Notes under the pieces: model-generated
What the model was told of the DNA's origin: nothing
The model's input: the letters and a program-made list of their open reading frames with translations, nothing else
The model's database searches: none
Shown: piece after piece, positions 10,389 through 20,999 of the stretch
Layout: each line of letters begins with the position of its first letter
Position numbering within the stretch: the stretch's first letter is position 1
Position numbers and translations under genes: made by a program
Assembly: GCF_963678975.1 (NCBI RefSeq)
Contig: NC_089276.1
Span: 31,636,368-31,700,367 of the forward strand
Length of the DNA: 64,000 bases
Direction: 5' to 3'
DNA from: Dysidea avara
Lineage: Eukaryota > Porifera > Demospongiae > Dictyoceratida > Dysideidae

Positions 10389-11491
10389 TGATAATAATTA
10401 TACAACCAAGTACTAAGAATAATACGAAACGCGGTTAAAATTACGTCATAAATAAATAAATAATTAATAATTAATGTTTGAGAAAACTACGAGGCCTAGA
10501 GACATGAACTAACCGGGGATAGATTCGCCTGTGAATGAAGGCACAAACGTATAATCGTCGCTCCTGTTTGTGCTGATGACTTGACCATACGTGTAATTCT
10601 ATATAACGCCCAGTACCACACCCTTGCTTAATTACTTACATATTGCGCGAAGAAGATTAGTGATGCCCGTGCAGGAGAGCCAGAAGCCACTTGTGTAAAC
10701 AAGAAGATTACAAGTAAGTTTTTATGTTTGTAATATCTCAAGTCTCCATGCCAGCTGCCAGTGGATTCATTCACGTAAATAAACAATACAAGAAAACATT
10801 AAACTGACATATGCCACGCTCTTTACAATAAGCTTACAGTTACATATAAAATACAAGTAAACAATTTTGTCTTGTGTAGCTGGCATGGCGAACTTTCTTT
10901 GTGTTGGTGTCACGCAATTCAATACGTGCTTAATCTTTTTTGCCTTCACCTGGCGTAGCTACTAGGCTCTAGTGGCTTGGCTATCTTCCTTTATCTGGTT
11001 CATCTGGCTTGCATACGCCTACAACATTGTGTAGCTATCTCCTGAAAGTTGTGTATGCATAACTATAGTGTGTCACCCATCACTGTGCCATTGCTACATC
11101 ACTGATGAACCTTACTTAGCTCTAGTTGATGTTGATATGCATTGCTGTATATTGGCTAATAATTTTTATCTGCATGGTGATGTTGCCTATAATGTATTGC
11201 TGCATACAATACTGCAATAATGTATAGTTCTCTCCTGTATGTTTTGTATACATATACTTTGTACACATCACTGTGCCATTTATACCACACCAATGATGTA
11301 CTGGCACTTAGCTACTGGTGGCCTTTAGTTACGATGCCACTATTGTGTTATATCTGTCACTACTGTGACATATTGAGTTGATTTGGGGATAATGCATTCA
11401 CCACCTAATAGCCTCACCGGGGGGCTGTCACGTTGGTGTATGTACTTGGTTGTATGTGACACGGTCCTAGTAATAATAATAATAATAATAA
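10389..11491 (+). mobile_element. element A, complete copy
   Basis: A 1.1-kb non-coding element with the inverted ends ATACAACCAAGTAC and GTACTTGGTTGTAT, followed by GTGACACGGTCCTAG and a (TAA)n run. A second copy, broken by two insertions, occupies 46012-54725 and is nearly identical. Both copies begin in the AT-rich tail of a LINE 3' end. Subterminal inverted repeats, a CTAG-type 3' end and a (TAA)n boundary suggest a Helentron/HINE-like element. A retroposon with its own tail is the alternative. Confidence 0.65.
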
Positions 11492-11526
11492 ATAATCCCC
11501 CATGATCACTAATCACTAATAGTACA

Positions 11527-11625
11527 GTGAAAACTGGTCATTATTCAGGCCGTAGGGACAAAATTTTCTAACCTTGCCTTATTAAAGAGGTGGCTGCATT
11601 ATGCGGCCTTAAAAAAGGTAAGAAG
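11527..11625. mobile_element. half of a mariner-like MITE
   Basis: Starts TACAGTGAAAACTGGTCATT and carries the GGCC...TTATTAAAGAGGTGGC parts found, in the other orientation, in the MITE at 12383-12564. The right end is missing. Confidence 0.45.
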
Positions 11626-12382
11626 CATGCTGTTCTAACTGGCTATAGAGATGGATTTAGTGTATGACAGCATATGAGACAGTGAGTGCTGGCAGCAAGG
11701 GGGCAGCCAATCTGTTAGAGCACCAAAAGCACTGCTTCAGACATAGGCAGTTGACTGTCAGCCCCAAGTGTAAAAAGTTTCACTATTGGTCCTTATAAGC
11801 TCCTGATAAAGAAAGTGATGGAGTCATTATCCATAGGATATATTTTTCAGAGTATCCATTTCAGTTCTACAATATAGTAGCCAAGCATAAGATGAACATA
11901 ACACAGCATTCCAGTAGTTTAGTGGTGACCACAACACTGCCTGAGTTAAACTGTGGTGAGATTTGAGACTACCAGAAGCCCTGGATTGTCTTCAACACAT
12001 GAAATACCAAATATCTAATGCCTGGCTTTCATCCACAGTGGACCTGTCTTGGTGGCCACTTGTACAGAAGGGAAACAGCTGCCACACAGTCTTGCGAGCG
12101 AAACAGCTAGTTGCCACACCCCTAATAATTATCAATTTGTAAAATCTTTAGCAAAATTGTGTGTGCGAGCAAGTGCGATGTGGCAGTGCCGTGTATATGG
12201 TTGCTGCCTAGCAGTGACACATCACGAGTATTGAAGTCACAATGCGTTACTGTATCATCCATCTAAATACAATCTCTGAATGTGTCATTTTGTGTAGAGA
12301 GCAATCTTCCACAAGAAGTGACCTGCAAGTTTCAGTGTATATTGTTAACCATTAATATTGTTCACAATATTGTGAACTATAT
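11626..12382. other. no gene recognised
   Basis: The short ORF at 12049-12234 has no recognisable domain and no splice support. Otherwise AT-rich unique-looking sequence. Confidence 0.4.
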
Positions 12383-12564
12383 GTACAGTGAAACCTCACT
12401 TAGTGGCCACCTCTTTAATAAGACCACCTCATTATATTGGCCACCTCTAGTAGGTCCCAAATATAGCTAAGCATTACTTATGACCTCATTAATAAGGCCA
12501 CCTTGTTATTCAGGCCAAATTTTTTGGTCCCACAGCCTGCCATATTAATGAGGTTTCATTGTAC
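12383..12564. mobile_element. mariner-like MITE
   Basis: Terminal inverted repeats GTACAGTGAAACCTC and GAGGTTTCATTGTAC, one mismatch, with TA within the termini. The interior has three GGCCACCTC-like blocks. A CAGTGAAACCTC end is typical of Tc1/mariner-derived MITEs. Confidence 0.7.
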
Positions 12565-13529
12565 TTATGTGAATTTTTATTTTTCGTAACTTTTCTTCAG
12601 GTTTACTGATGGGCACTATGAAGCATTGTTGACTGGTACGTGTATAATGTGGTGACTTGAAATGCTAAAACAGTACGTAGCATGTCTTGTATGTACATGT
12701 AATGTGTTGTAATGTGTCCACACATCCACACATCTTAGAAATAAATATAATTGTATTCTCTATAAGTAGTCAGTTCCATTGTGCCACTGGGTCATAAGTT
12801 GGTTGAGTATGGATCATCCAGGGCACTTGAGTAACATTTTGTCCTGGCCAAGTGGATCTCATCCACTGACAGAATATACAGGATCAGATCACGTATATAA
12901 ATTACGGTGGAACTTGTTTATTGCCACCTTCACTCATTCAGCAGGTAACAGTGTATAAATTCTCAATTGGAATTGGCTTTTCAAGAGTGGTTGTCTTTCT
13001 ATACTAGTGGCCATTAAGATAGGTTGTACTGATAGAGTGTACATACTAGAGATGCAACAATATCCTCCACTTAGTGTCGTTTGATAGTGATGCAATGGAG
13101 ACTATGTATTATTGCATTTAAATACTATACTATTATATTGCAACTCTAGCACGTATTTATAACAGGAATGTTTGTTAACTGTTTAGACATACTGGAGCCA
13201 CACCCACTCATCTGGATTCTACAAATGGAGTCATACCAACTTGTTGTCATTGTACTTACTCGTTACTCCCATTGTGTTTGGATGAATATACATGCCGTCA
13301 TGTGAGACTTGCTACCATGGCGGGCCACTGGAAAACATTTGCATAGCAGTTATATTACAGTCATTATTGTACAATTCTTACATTATTGTTGTGAAAAGTG
13401 TTTGGTATTCATGTGTCTCCTCTGTATGTTGTAATTACATGTGTAATTTTGTGTGGGGGTGCTATAAAATGCAATAATGCATGGTGACAATTGTATTAGG
13501 CGATTTTGCACACTTCCTTTAAGCTAGCT
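12565..13529. other. no gene recognised
   Basis: No supported gene. A 35-nt exon-like segment with good splice sites at 12601-12635 is discussed among the rejected items. Confidence 0.4.
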
Positions 13530-13870
13530 ATACATGTGCTAATTACTCACAGCTTGTGTCAACAACTGGTAACCGCAGTTGTACTCTTGTGTCATTCTTT
13601 AAGCCGCGCCCTTAGAGGACAAATTATGTGGGGGCGACTAATTTCAAAACGAAGGATGGTATGCAGCACCATAGATTATATCTATGGACTATAATCTATG
13701 GCAGCACACTTCTTGGTGGCTATATGTACTGATTAACTACATAGAGCGCCAGTTCATCAAATACGCAGTTGTGCTCTGCGTTATTCTTTCAACTTCGAGT
13801 AAAATTCTTAGAGAGCAAATGACGTGGGGGCGACTAAATTCAAACTAGCCATTCTCGAAAACAAATGTTT
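13530..13870. repeat. diverged tandem duplication of about 200 bp
   Basis: The block GCAGTTGTACTCTTGTGTCA ... TGTGGGGGCGACTAATTTCAA (13575-13650) recurs as GCAGTTGTGCTCTGCGTTAT ... CGTGGGGGCGACTAAATTCAA (13765-13848). Divergence is clear, so the duplication is old. The micro-element at 13670-13700 sits between the two. Confidence 0.6.
13670..13700. mobile_element. 31-bp palindromic micro-insertion
   Basis: Ends CATAGATTATA and TATAATCTATG enclose nine bases. The 7 bp GCAGCAC is repeated exactly on both sides (13663-13669, 13701-13707). The element at 39327-39370 has matching ends and also a perfect 7-bp TSD. Confidence 0.65.
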
Positions 13871-13879
13871 CAATCTGAA

Positions 13880-14580
13880 CGAAACTTTCAGAACAGTTTA
13901 AAGACACGTGAAATTACCCTACATGCCAAGCGAGTATTGCGGAAAACAACAATCTGGGATTTGTATTTGGCCTCTAGGTCGACTGAAGACGACTGAAACT
14001 TAGTTTGGTGCTGAAATCACGACTGTAGGGTAATCATGTATGGTGAAATCGATGATGTGAATCTTGAGGTGATTGAGTGAATACTGAAGCGATAACAGGG
14101 CGATCAATGTTCGGAATGCACAAAGGAACGCAAGGCATACACCTGCGGTTACGTCTAACCGCATGCGATTAAAAAAAAAAATGAAACTTCCCCTTTGATG
14201 TCGGCAACCTCGATCACGAAACAATCGGCATGGATTTGCTTCACTGCTTGTGTGGTAGTTACTAGTGACACGATGAGTTCAACTCCAGAGTTTCAGAGGG
14301 ATAGCGTAAGTGACGGGTGGATTACAGGAAGGCCGAATTTGACAACGTTCGTTCTTGTAAAATCCTCACGTAGTGGTCGCGTCATTTATTGTCTGCGGCG
14401 CGCGTTTCTGTTTTACTGGCCGCGCGACTCGATATAATTTGTACATTTACTGATAAAATCAGAAATATCTAAAGTACATCTGCTTCATCTTTTCTTCTTC
14501 CTGTGGCAAAGAAAAAAATATAGGTAAAAAAGTCCCAAAGCCGGCCATAGGCCGGATTTGGGGTATGCAAATACAAAAAG
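13880..14580. other. no gene recognised
   Basis: Slightly higher GC than its surroundings. The ORF at 14195-14437 (80 codons) has no recognisable domain. A small hairpin GCCGGCCATAGGCCGG lies near 14541. Confidence 0.35.
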
Positions 14581-14713
14581 AAGTGAAATCTAATCCAAAA
14601 CAGCCAAGCTGTAAAAAAAGTGTGCGGCCCTCAAAAGGGCTATGGTGAAAAAAGATGTGAAGTCCAAGGTGGCGGCCAAGAAATGGCTGTGATGGTAGGT
14701 TAATGGTAAAAAA

Positions 14714-14930
14714 TATAGAATTATAAATGATTGGAATGGACTCCCATATGACTCAGTTAATGTTCATTCAACCAATTTGTTTAAGACACACCTAGATAGA
14801 TTTTATTATGATTACCAGTATGATATTGTATAGTTATTTTTGTAGTAGTTTGATTGTATAGATCAGGTTTTTACAGGCTTTGCCTCCTTACCTGTACCCC
14901 CAATAATAATAATAATAATAATAATAACGA
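14714..14930 (+). mobile_element. LINE 3' end
   Basis: An open stretch reading NDWNGLPYDSVNVHSTNLFK with a stop at 14832-14834 is the typical last segment of a LINE reverse-transcriptase protein (W-N-x-L-P motif). A short 3' UTR follows (TTACAGGCTTTGCCTCCTTA) and ends in (AAT)n. Confidence 0.7.
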
Positions 14931-15021
14931 CAATTCAGGTGAATTTTGTGCCAATTGACTAAGTGGCACCAAAATTCACCTGAATTGTCGTTATTAAATT
15001 TTTTACCATTAACCTACCTAG

Positions 15022-15343
15022 TTTATTTGATTTACCATACGAAACTCGTCTAGAGAGACTTGGTTTATATTCACTGTATTGTAGACGTCAAAAGGGAGAT
15101 CTAATTGAGACCTACAAGATATTGAATGGTTACTATGACATCAACCCTACCTCATTTTTCATTTTGAGTAATACGGATACCACCAGAGGTCACCACCGTA
15201 AACTCTTTAAATTTCGATCTCGGCTACTAGTGAGGCATAATTTTTTCGCCAACAGAGTAGTTAATTTGTGGAATTCTCTTCCAGCAGATGTTATTTCTGC
15301 ACCAACCGTGGCATTATTTAAGAAGAATCTTGATGATTTATAG
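15022..15343 (+). mobile_element. LINE C-terminal fragment
   Basis: Open without stops from 15022: LPYETRLERLGLYSLYCRRQ ... ILNGYYDINP ... VNLWNSLPADVISAPTVALF, stop at 15341-15343. This is the region behind the reverse transcriptase in CR1/Jockey-like LINEs. The RT itself is missing, as in a 5'-truncated insertion. Confidence 0.75.
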
Positions 15344-15574
15344 AGAACAACAAGATATGGGCACTCTCAAATGACAGTCTTGTACTGCCAAGCAACTTTT
15401 GTCCATTGATATTAATAATAATAATAATACCATCACGGCCATTTCTTGGCCGCCACCTTGGATTTCACATCTTTTTTCACCATAGACTTTTTGAGGGCCG
15501 CACACTTTTTTACAGCTTGGCTGTTTTGGATTAGATATTAATAAACAGTATATAAAATTATTATCTATGATCTG

Positions 15575-15655
15575 ACCAGGACAAAATGTGACCCGGTCTC
15601 GGACCCGGTTGACCCGGATGACCCGGATGACCCGACCCGGTTTAAACGGGTGCAC
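15575..15655. repeat. GACCCGG short tandem repeat
   Basis: GACCCGGT/GACCCGGAT units. Related CGGGTC repeats flank the element at 36419-39775, and the shared context CTGACC.GGACAAAATGTGA shows that these are pieces of one dispersed element. Confidence 0.6.
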
Positions 15656-15807
15656 AGATCGAGACTAATCTCGAGAGTACTGGATTAAACCCTGACCAGC
15701 TGGGAATGTGATCGAATTTCTATGCTAAATTTAAGGTGTAGAACTGCTTGAAAGTGGTAAATCACTAACAGATTGCTCGACGGATTGATTGGACTATAGA
15801 CTTGAAA

Positions 15808-16893
15808 ATGGATTACGTTTCGACATACGCGGTTCCTGATGTGTTTTCTCGGATTCATAAGCCAAGCAAACACCAGCAGTCATTTCATGGCTACGATCCA
15901 TCATTTACTGCGACCAACAACGAGAAGCTGCAACACCATCGTAGGGTTTTCATCTTGCACTTTAATGGTATTGCGGATGTCCGAGGTAGAGCAATTATGA
16001 AACTGGCTGTGAAACTGAGAGAAATGTGTGTTAATGTCACTATTGATCTGTTTGAATATGACACCCCTCCTAAGAATTGGACAGCTTGGTATGAGCAAAA
16101 GCTGAGGGAGTCAGATGTTGTCCTCTGTATGATTGATGAAATGTTCTACAACAACCTGACAAGTGGTAGTCGAGTGGTGGGGTACACTGTATACAACTTG
16201 ATGAATGACCCCAACACCAATGTCACCTTCAGAGCAGTGTTCCTTGACATGCCAAAGAACATGGAGTATATACCACCAGCAATGCAAGGAGGAACATCGT
16301 ACTGCTTATCATCAAGTTGTCTTGGTGTTGAGAGTGAGGAATTTGCTAGTCTCTATGCATATTTAACTGGTCAAAATCGAATACAGAAACCCAAGCTAGG
16401 CCAAATGGTTAAACTTGCTCCAAAAACAGGAAGATTTGGTCAGCAAAAAGTTAATCAACATGTAGGAACTGATAATATTGTTCAGCAACAGATGCAGAGA
16501 CATAATGATCAATGTAGCTATACACAATCGGTAACTGTACAAGATCCAAAAAGTAGACAAGCTAATCTCATATTTAATCTTCTTGGGGATGATGCTACAC
16601 AAGTTGGTGCACTTTCTTCCCATCAAAGGATGCTCATGTCACTGGCAGCAAACATGGTAGCAGAGTGGGAGGCTTTGGGAAGAATGCTTAATGTCAGTGA
16701 AGCAGACTTGTATGCCATCAAAAGAGATTACATGTTTTCAGTGCAAGAGCAAGCTGTACAGGTGCTACGGAAGTGGCTGGACAAGAATGGCTCGAAGGCA
16801 ACTCTAGGGGTTCTCATTACAGCAATTTACAGTTTAGGACCATCATATTGGAATTTACTGGACATTGTTAGTAAGTATGCACCAATCAGATAA
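15808..16893 (+). CDS. SEFIR-Death domain protein, copy 2
   Basis: A single open exon of 361 codons. Residues 1-45 are an unstructured leader. Residues 46-190 fit a SEFIR domain: first strand VFILHFNGIADVRG, helix MKLAVKLREM, strand NVTIDLFEYD, then W-x-x-W and SDVVLCMIDEMF. A Q/N-rich linker follows. Residues 270-357 fit a Death domain (MVAEWEALGRMLNVSEADLY, EQAVQVLRKWLDKNG). SEFIR domains mediate IL-17 receptor/Act1 contacts and Death domains mediate homotypic assembly, so a cytoplasmic adaptor in innate signalling is likely; this role is inferred. No signal peptide or membrane segment is present. I start at the MDY Met because copies 1 and 3 share it; a Met two codons upstream is not conserved. 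It is nearly identical to broken copy 1. Confidence 0.88.
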   Translation: MDYVSTYAVPDVFSRIHKPSKHQQSFHGYDPSFTATNNEKLQHHRRVFILHFNGIADVRGRAIMKLAVKLREMCVNVTIDLFEYDTPPKNWTAWYEQKLRESDVVLCMIDEMFYNNLTSGSRVVGYTVYNLMNDPNTNVTFRAVFLDMPKNMEYIPPAMQGGTSYCLSSSCLGVESEEFASLYAYLTGQNRIQKPKLGQMVKLAPKTGRFGQQKVNQHVGTDNIVQQQMQRHNDQCSYTQSVTVQDPKSRQANLIFNLLGDDATQVGALSSHQRMLMSLAANMVAEWEALGRMLNVSEADLYAIKRDYMFSVQEQAVQVLRKWLDKNGSKATLGVLITAIYSLGPSYWNLLDIVSKYAPIR

Positions 16894-17650
16894 ACATTGC
16901 TCTTGTATAATATTGATTGTAATATTTGTATTACACAGCATTAATATTGATGTAAAATGATTAAATTAATTTTGTTGTTTCAAAAGAAATTTTAAATGCA
17001 TACATGGTTGTGTGGATTGCTATAATAGTTTAGCAATAATTTATATCAAGATCACACAATAGTGTGTTGTACAGCCAAGGAAGCCGGTGTATCACACCAG
17101 TGTGTTATTGACAGGGAGAACAAAAGTATGATATTAATGCATATGTAAATCTGTGATGCCTTTATGAAATAAAACAATTTTTGCTAAGCAAGTACCCTCC
17201 ACTTTCGGTATATAGTCTACATACCAAACATGAACACAATTGCTTACGACAACATTAAAGCAGTAAGGAGGGATCATACATGTTGAAAATCACCATGTAC
17301 CACTTTCACAAGTCACCTTGTAGAGAGGCCAACTACATACAAGTCTCCCTAAAAACGTTTACCCAGTATAACGTTTAGCAAATCATCTTGTAGAGAATTC
17401 AACTAGGTTACAAGTCACCATGTGGAGAGTTCAGATATATATGTCACAAGTCTTCCAGTAGAGAGTTCAGCCATACAAACAAGTCATCCTGAAAAAATTC
17501 AGTTACATTACTGGTCACCCTGCATGCATGCATGTAGAGAATTCAGCGTCACCTTGTAGAAAGTTCAGTTACACCCTGTAGCTAATTAAAGAGTTCACAG
17601 AGATCAACTGTGTTACAAGCTATGCGCACTGTAGAGAGTTCAGCTACATT
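16894..17650 (+). repeat. downstream module of SEFIR gene, copy 2
   Basis: The head (16894-17300) matches the one behind copy 1. It passes into decayed minisatellite monomers at 17300-17650 (CACCTTGTAGAGAG, GAGAGTTCAGCTAC and similar). Both parts lie in the same order as at copy 3. Confidence 0.7.
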
Positions 17651-18047
17651 GTACATTATGAGGAGATTCTGTGCATCACGTTCTCCAATTACTGCTACTT
17701 ACTCTGTGAATGATATACCACTTTGGTGGTCCACCTCAGTATGCTATTTGAGGCTTTATATCACTACTAATTTATATTGGTCCAAACACTGTAGAATTAT
17801 TGCTGCTAAGACCACCGAATATTTTGAATTACTCTATCTGGTGCCACTCCACTAATTAAACCCACTGCCTATAGACGTGTTGTTGGAGTATGGATGTCAG
17901 CTATGAAATCCTTTTACTCAAAAGAACATTCAGTCTTTTATTTGGAAAACATCCAATGTCATGCTGCTCATTGAGTATGTGGTAGTGCATTATGATTATG
18001 ATTATATACTGGGTTGAGACAGCACAGCTGATAATTGACCCAGGTAA
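17651..18047. other. no gene recognised
   Basis: No coding or repeat signal that I can support. An 81-codon ORF at 17610-17855 overlaps the minisatellite remnant and is taken as chance. Confidence 0.4.
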
Positions 18048-20535
18048 TTACAAACAAAAAAAACATTTAACATATACATGCATACATAAATTATTTATTG
18101 TGTGATGACAAGGTGGTTGGTAAAAATTTCTGTGGATTGCCGGCTCTTCAATAAAATTGTTAGGTAAAGTGTTCCATTCTCTTAAAGTATTCGGAAAGAA
18201 ACTTTTCTGATACGATACAGTGGAATTGACTGGGATAATAAATCGGTGTTGATGGAGCTGTCTAGTTGGATACTGAGTTGGTAAGAAATAAGATGGTAGC
18301 TGTATGGAAGGAGTAAGCTGATGAACAATTTTGTGAAATTGGCTTAACCTATTAATGTGTCTTCTCTCTTGTAGGGTTGGCCATTCAAGGAAATTCAACA
18401 TATCTGTCACACTACTGTACCAACTAAAATCAGAAAGGACCCATCTTGCAGCACGTCATTGGATTTTTTCTATGTCATATATTAAGTATTCATGATAAGG
18501 GTCCCAGACACAAGCTGCATACTCTAACAATGGTCTTATAATGGTAATGTAGGCATTTTGCTTGACATTACTACTACATTTACTTAAGTTGCGCCGAAGA
18601 AAATTTAAGGATATGTTTGCTTTAATGCACATAGCTTGAATATGATGCGACCATTGCATGCTTTCATGAAAAAATAAGTCCCAGGTATCGATGTTGTTCT
18701 GTTACGTGAAGAGTTTCGTCATTTAAATTATAGTCATAATTAATGGAAGATGTTGATCTTGTACACCTTAATACTACACATTTGTCAATGTTCAATTGCA
18801 TCTGCCACTTTTTAGTCCAGTTAAGAATGGTACTGAGGTCTCTTTGAAGGCACAGTGAATCTTCTAAGGAATCAATTATCCTATACATAACGCAATCATC
18901 AGCAAATAGCCGAACAGTTGAGGAAATATTTTCATCAATGTCATTAATGTACAGCAAAAACATGAGAGGTCCCAATACGGTTCCTTGTGGAACTCCAAAC
19001 TTTACGGGTAGTTTACTTGACACATGATTTTCTAGAGTTACTTGTTGGTTTCTTTTAGTCAGCCATTGCTCTATCCATTTAACAAGGTTACCAGTAATTC
19101 CATAGTGCTTTAGTTTGTTTAATAGCTGTCTATGTGGCACTTTATCAAAGGCTTTGCAAAAATCTAGATCTACTTGTTTCTTTTCATCCATAGCTTTAAG
19201 AATGTCATCGGTTAGTATCAGTAGCTGACTTTGACAGGAATGAGAAGGCCTGAAACCGTGTTGATGCTTATTAATGATGTTATTGTTGTTGAGATGTTCC
19301 ATTATGAAATGAAATACAATATGCTCCATTACTTTACAACATGTAGATGTAAGAGAAATAGGCCTATAGTTGGATGCCAGGTTTCTGTTACCCTTCTTGT
19401 GGATCGGTACAATGTTAGCAGATAGCCAGTCTGTAGGAAGTGTCTGATTTTTAAGGCTTTGAGTGAAAATTACCTGTAGTACTGGAGCAATGATTGAGCT
19501 ACAGAGTTTTAGTACAAAGTTAGGGATACAGTCAGGTCCAGGAGATTTATTAGTAGACAGATTGTTTAAAACGTTTTCAATTCCTTTAGTAGAAAAACTA
19601 AGACTTCCAATTAGTGGAAAAGTGGTTTCTAAGTTTGAGAATGAAGTATTTTCATCTGTAAAAAAAGTAAAAAATTGGTTGTTCAATGTTTCAGCTTTCT
19701 CTTGTGGAGAGGTAATGCATTGCCCATCAACTTCTAAGGATGTTATGCTGGAGAAGTCTTTCCGCTGATGTTTAATCAGTGACCAAAATCTTTTACGATT
19801 ATTAGTATGAGAATCATCAAATAGATGTGTACAATAACTATGATAGGCATCTTTCATTAAGTTATTAACCTTGTTTCTCACATGCCTATATGCGGACCAA
19901 TCTGATCCTACTTGTGTGCATTTAGCATGAACATATAATTTGTTTCAGAGTTTCATTTTTTACTTGATAAACCGATTTAGCCAAGGAACATCTTTATGAG
20001 GCTTAATTACTTTAGTGGGTACAAATTTCTCAATGATATCAATAATACTAGTTTTAAAGAGATGCCAATTATCTTGGATAGTTCGACAGTATGGATCGTG
20101 TTCAAAGAATGTTTCACAAAATTCATGCATTTCTGATATAATTCCATCTTTGTCAGCTTTGTGAAATTGGAATATTTTTCTTCTTTGTATTTTGTGCTTT
20201 TCTAAACTAGTGAGCACTTCAAAGCTTACAGCATCATGATCTGACATACCTGGAATTGTATCTATTTTATTTATTGTATTGGGTTGGGATACAAGCACTA
20301 GATCTAATGTGTGATTTTCTCTAGTACATTCGTAGACTTGCTGTTCAAGTCCAAATTCATTTACTATATCTAGAAACATACTATTTACTTCTCTAGGGTT
20401 CCCTCTGTGTTCTCTTGGCCCAGTCTTGGACCAAATCATGAGATCAATGTTTGGAGCAGTTAGGATGTCCATCTTTAAAATTTTGCTGTGATTATCTCTC
20501 AGACAATCTCCTTTACAATATTATTAACAATAAAA
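18048..20535 (-). mobile_element. LINE (CR1/Jockey-like), 5'-truncated and decayed
   Basis: Read on the - strand: part of an apurinic endonuclease domain (20530-19960, motif GMSDHDAVSFEV), then a reverse transcriptase (19881-18664), then the C-terminal region (18659-18050, ending in an R-E-W-N-T-L-P segment). The endonuclease lacks its N-terminal half. Two in-frame stops lie between endonuclease and RT, and others around 18660 and 18450, so the copy is inactive. Its 5' junction TATTAACAA is the same as that of the small fragment at 4006-4105. Confidence 0.88.
18664..19881 (-). CDS. LINE reverse transcriptase segment
   Basis: A 405-codon open stretch of a non-LTR reverse transcriptase. In order it shows KSPGPDCIPNFVLK (fingers), NYRPISLTSTCCKVMEHIVF, HGFRPSHSCQSQL, DLDFCKAFDKVPH (first catalytic Asp), VPQGTVLGPLMFLLYINDI, and FADDCVMY with the catalytic Asp pair. 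These are the blocks of the CR1/Jockey group. The first Met is not a true start; the frame is part of the larger element. It would make LINE cDNA by target-primed reverse transcription if the element were intact, which it is not. Confidence 0.9.
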   Translation of the reverse strand: MRNKVNNLMKDAYHSYCTHLFDDSHTNNRKRFWSLIKHQRKDFSSITSLEVDGQCITSPQEKAETLNNQFFTFFTDENTSFSNLETTFPLIGSLSFSTKGIENVLNNLSTNKSPGPDCIPNFVLKLCSSIIAPVLQVIFTQSLKNQTLPTDWLSANIVPIHKKGNRNLASNYRPISLTSTCCKVMEHIVFHFIMEHLNNNNIINKHQHGFRPSHSCQSQLLILTDDILKAMDEKKQVDLDFCKAFDKVPHRQLLNKLKHYGITGNLVKWIEQWLTKRNQQVTLENHVSSKLPVKFGVPQGTVLGPLMFLLYINDIDENISSTVRLFADDCVMYRIIDSLEDSLCLQRDLSTILNWTKKWQMQLNIDKCVVLRCTRSTSSINYDYNLNDETLHVTEQHRYLGLIFS

Positions 20536-20754
20536 TCGCTGTTAAATTTCGTGATTTTTGGTTTTTTGTGTCCTCTTGTATGAGATGGCATTCCCTTTCC
20601 ATTCTCCCACTGCGGTCCACCATCAACTCACTCCAGTATTCTTTTTTTTTGGCAATGCACCATTTAGCTATCTAGAACAAAATTCCATTTAACATTTTAT
20701 CATTGTCAAATCGTAATGCTTTTCATCACACTGTAAAGCTTTGGTTCTGCATAA

Positions 20755-20985
20755 TATTTTTGTTACTTTGTCTTGTGTGTGTGTGTGCGTGTGTGTGTGT
20801 GTGTATTGAATTTTCTTGCTTTTTGTGTTCTCTGTGTGGCTAATTTTGTATGCTGTAGTAACCTGTACGTATACGTGTGTTTGTAATATTTTGGGGAAGC
20901 ACCCTTGTAGTGTAGGCCTAGCCCTTTGGTGCCACCTCTTCCAATTTGGATGAATCAGAAAAATAAATAAATAAATAAATAAGAC
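20755..20985 (+). mobile_element. LINE 3' end with (AAAT)n tail
   Basis: A (GT)n stretch is followed by GGGGAAGCACCCTTGTAGTG and a TTTGGTGCCACCTCTTCC segment, then (AAAT)5 at about 20962-20984. A G/C-rich final segment plus a short tandem tail is the pattern of the other LINE 3' ends here. No coding part remains. Confidence 0.5.
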
Positions 20986-20999
20986 TGTCTGTAGCTATG

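Larger units (their letters stand above)
14583..15538. mobile_element. composite element with ~112-bp TIRs and trapped LINE pieces
   Basis: The left end (ATCTAATCCAAAACAGCC, CAAGGTGGCGGCCAAGAAAT) is repeated inverted at 15424-15538. A second inverted pair, GGTAGGTTAATGGTAAAAAA at 14694 and its complement ending at 15018, nests inside. The interior holds two LINE 3' ends (14714-14930 and 15022-15343) and a perfect hairpin at 14931-14996 (ACGACAATTCAGGTGAATTT). The end module alone also occurs at 31076-31192, where it is joined to a similar hairpin. Confidence 0.6.

Noticed and set aside
12601-12635. 35-nt exon-like segment between TTTTCTTCAG and GTACGTG (RFTDGHYEALL)
   Set aside because: Splice sites look good and the peptide is plausible, but no neighbouring exon in a fitting frame could be found.
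20451-20675. 74-codon ORF across the LINE 5' junction
   Set aside because: Begins inside the antisense of the LINE endonuclease and continues into flanking sequence; a chance fusion.
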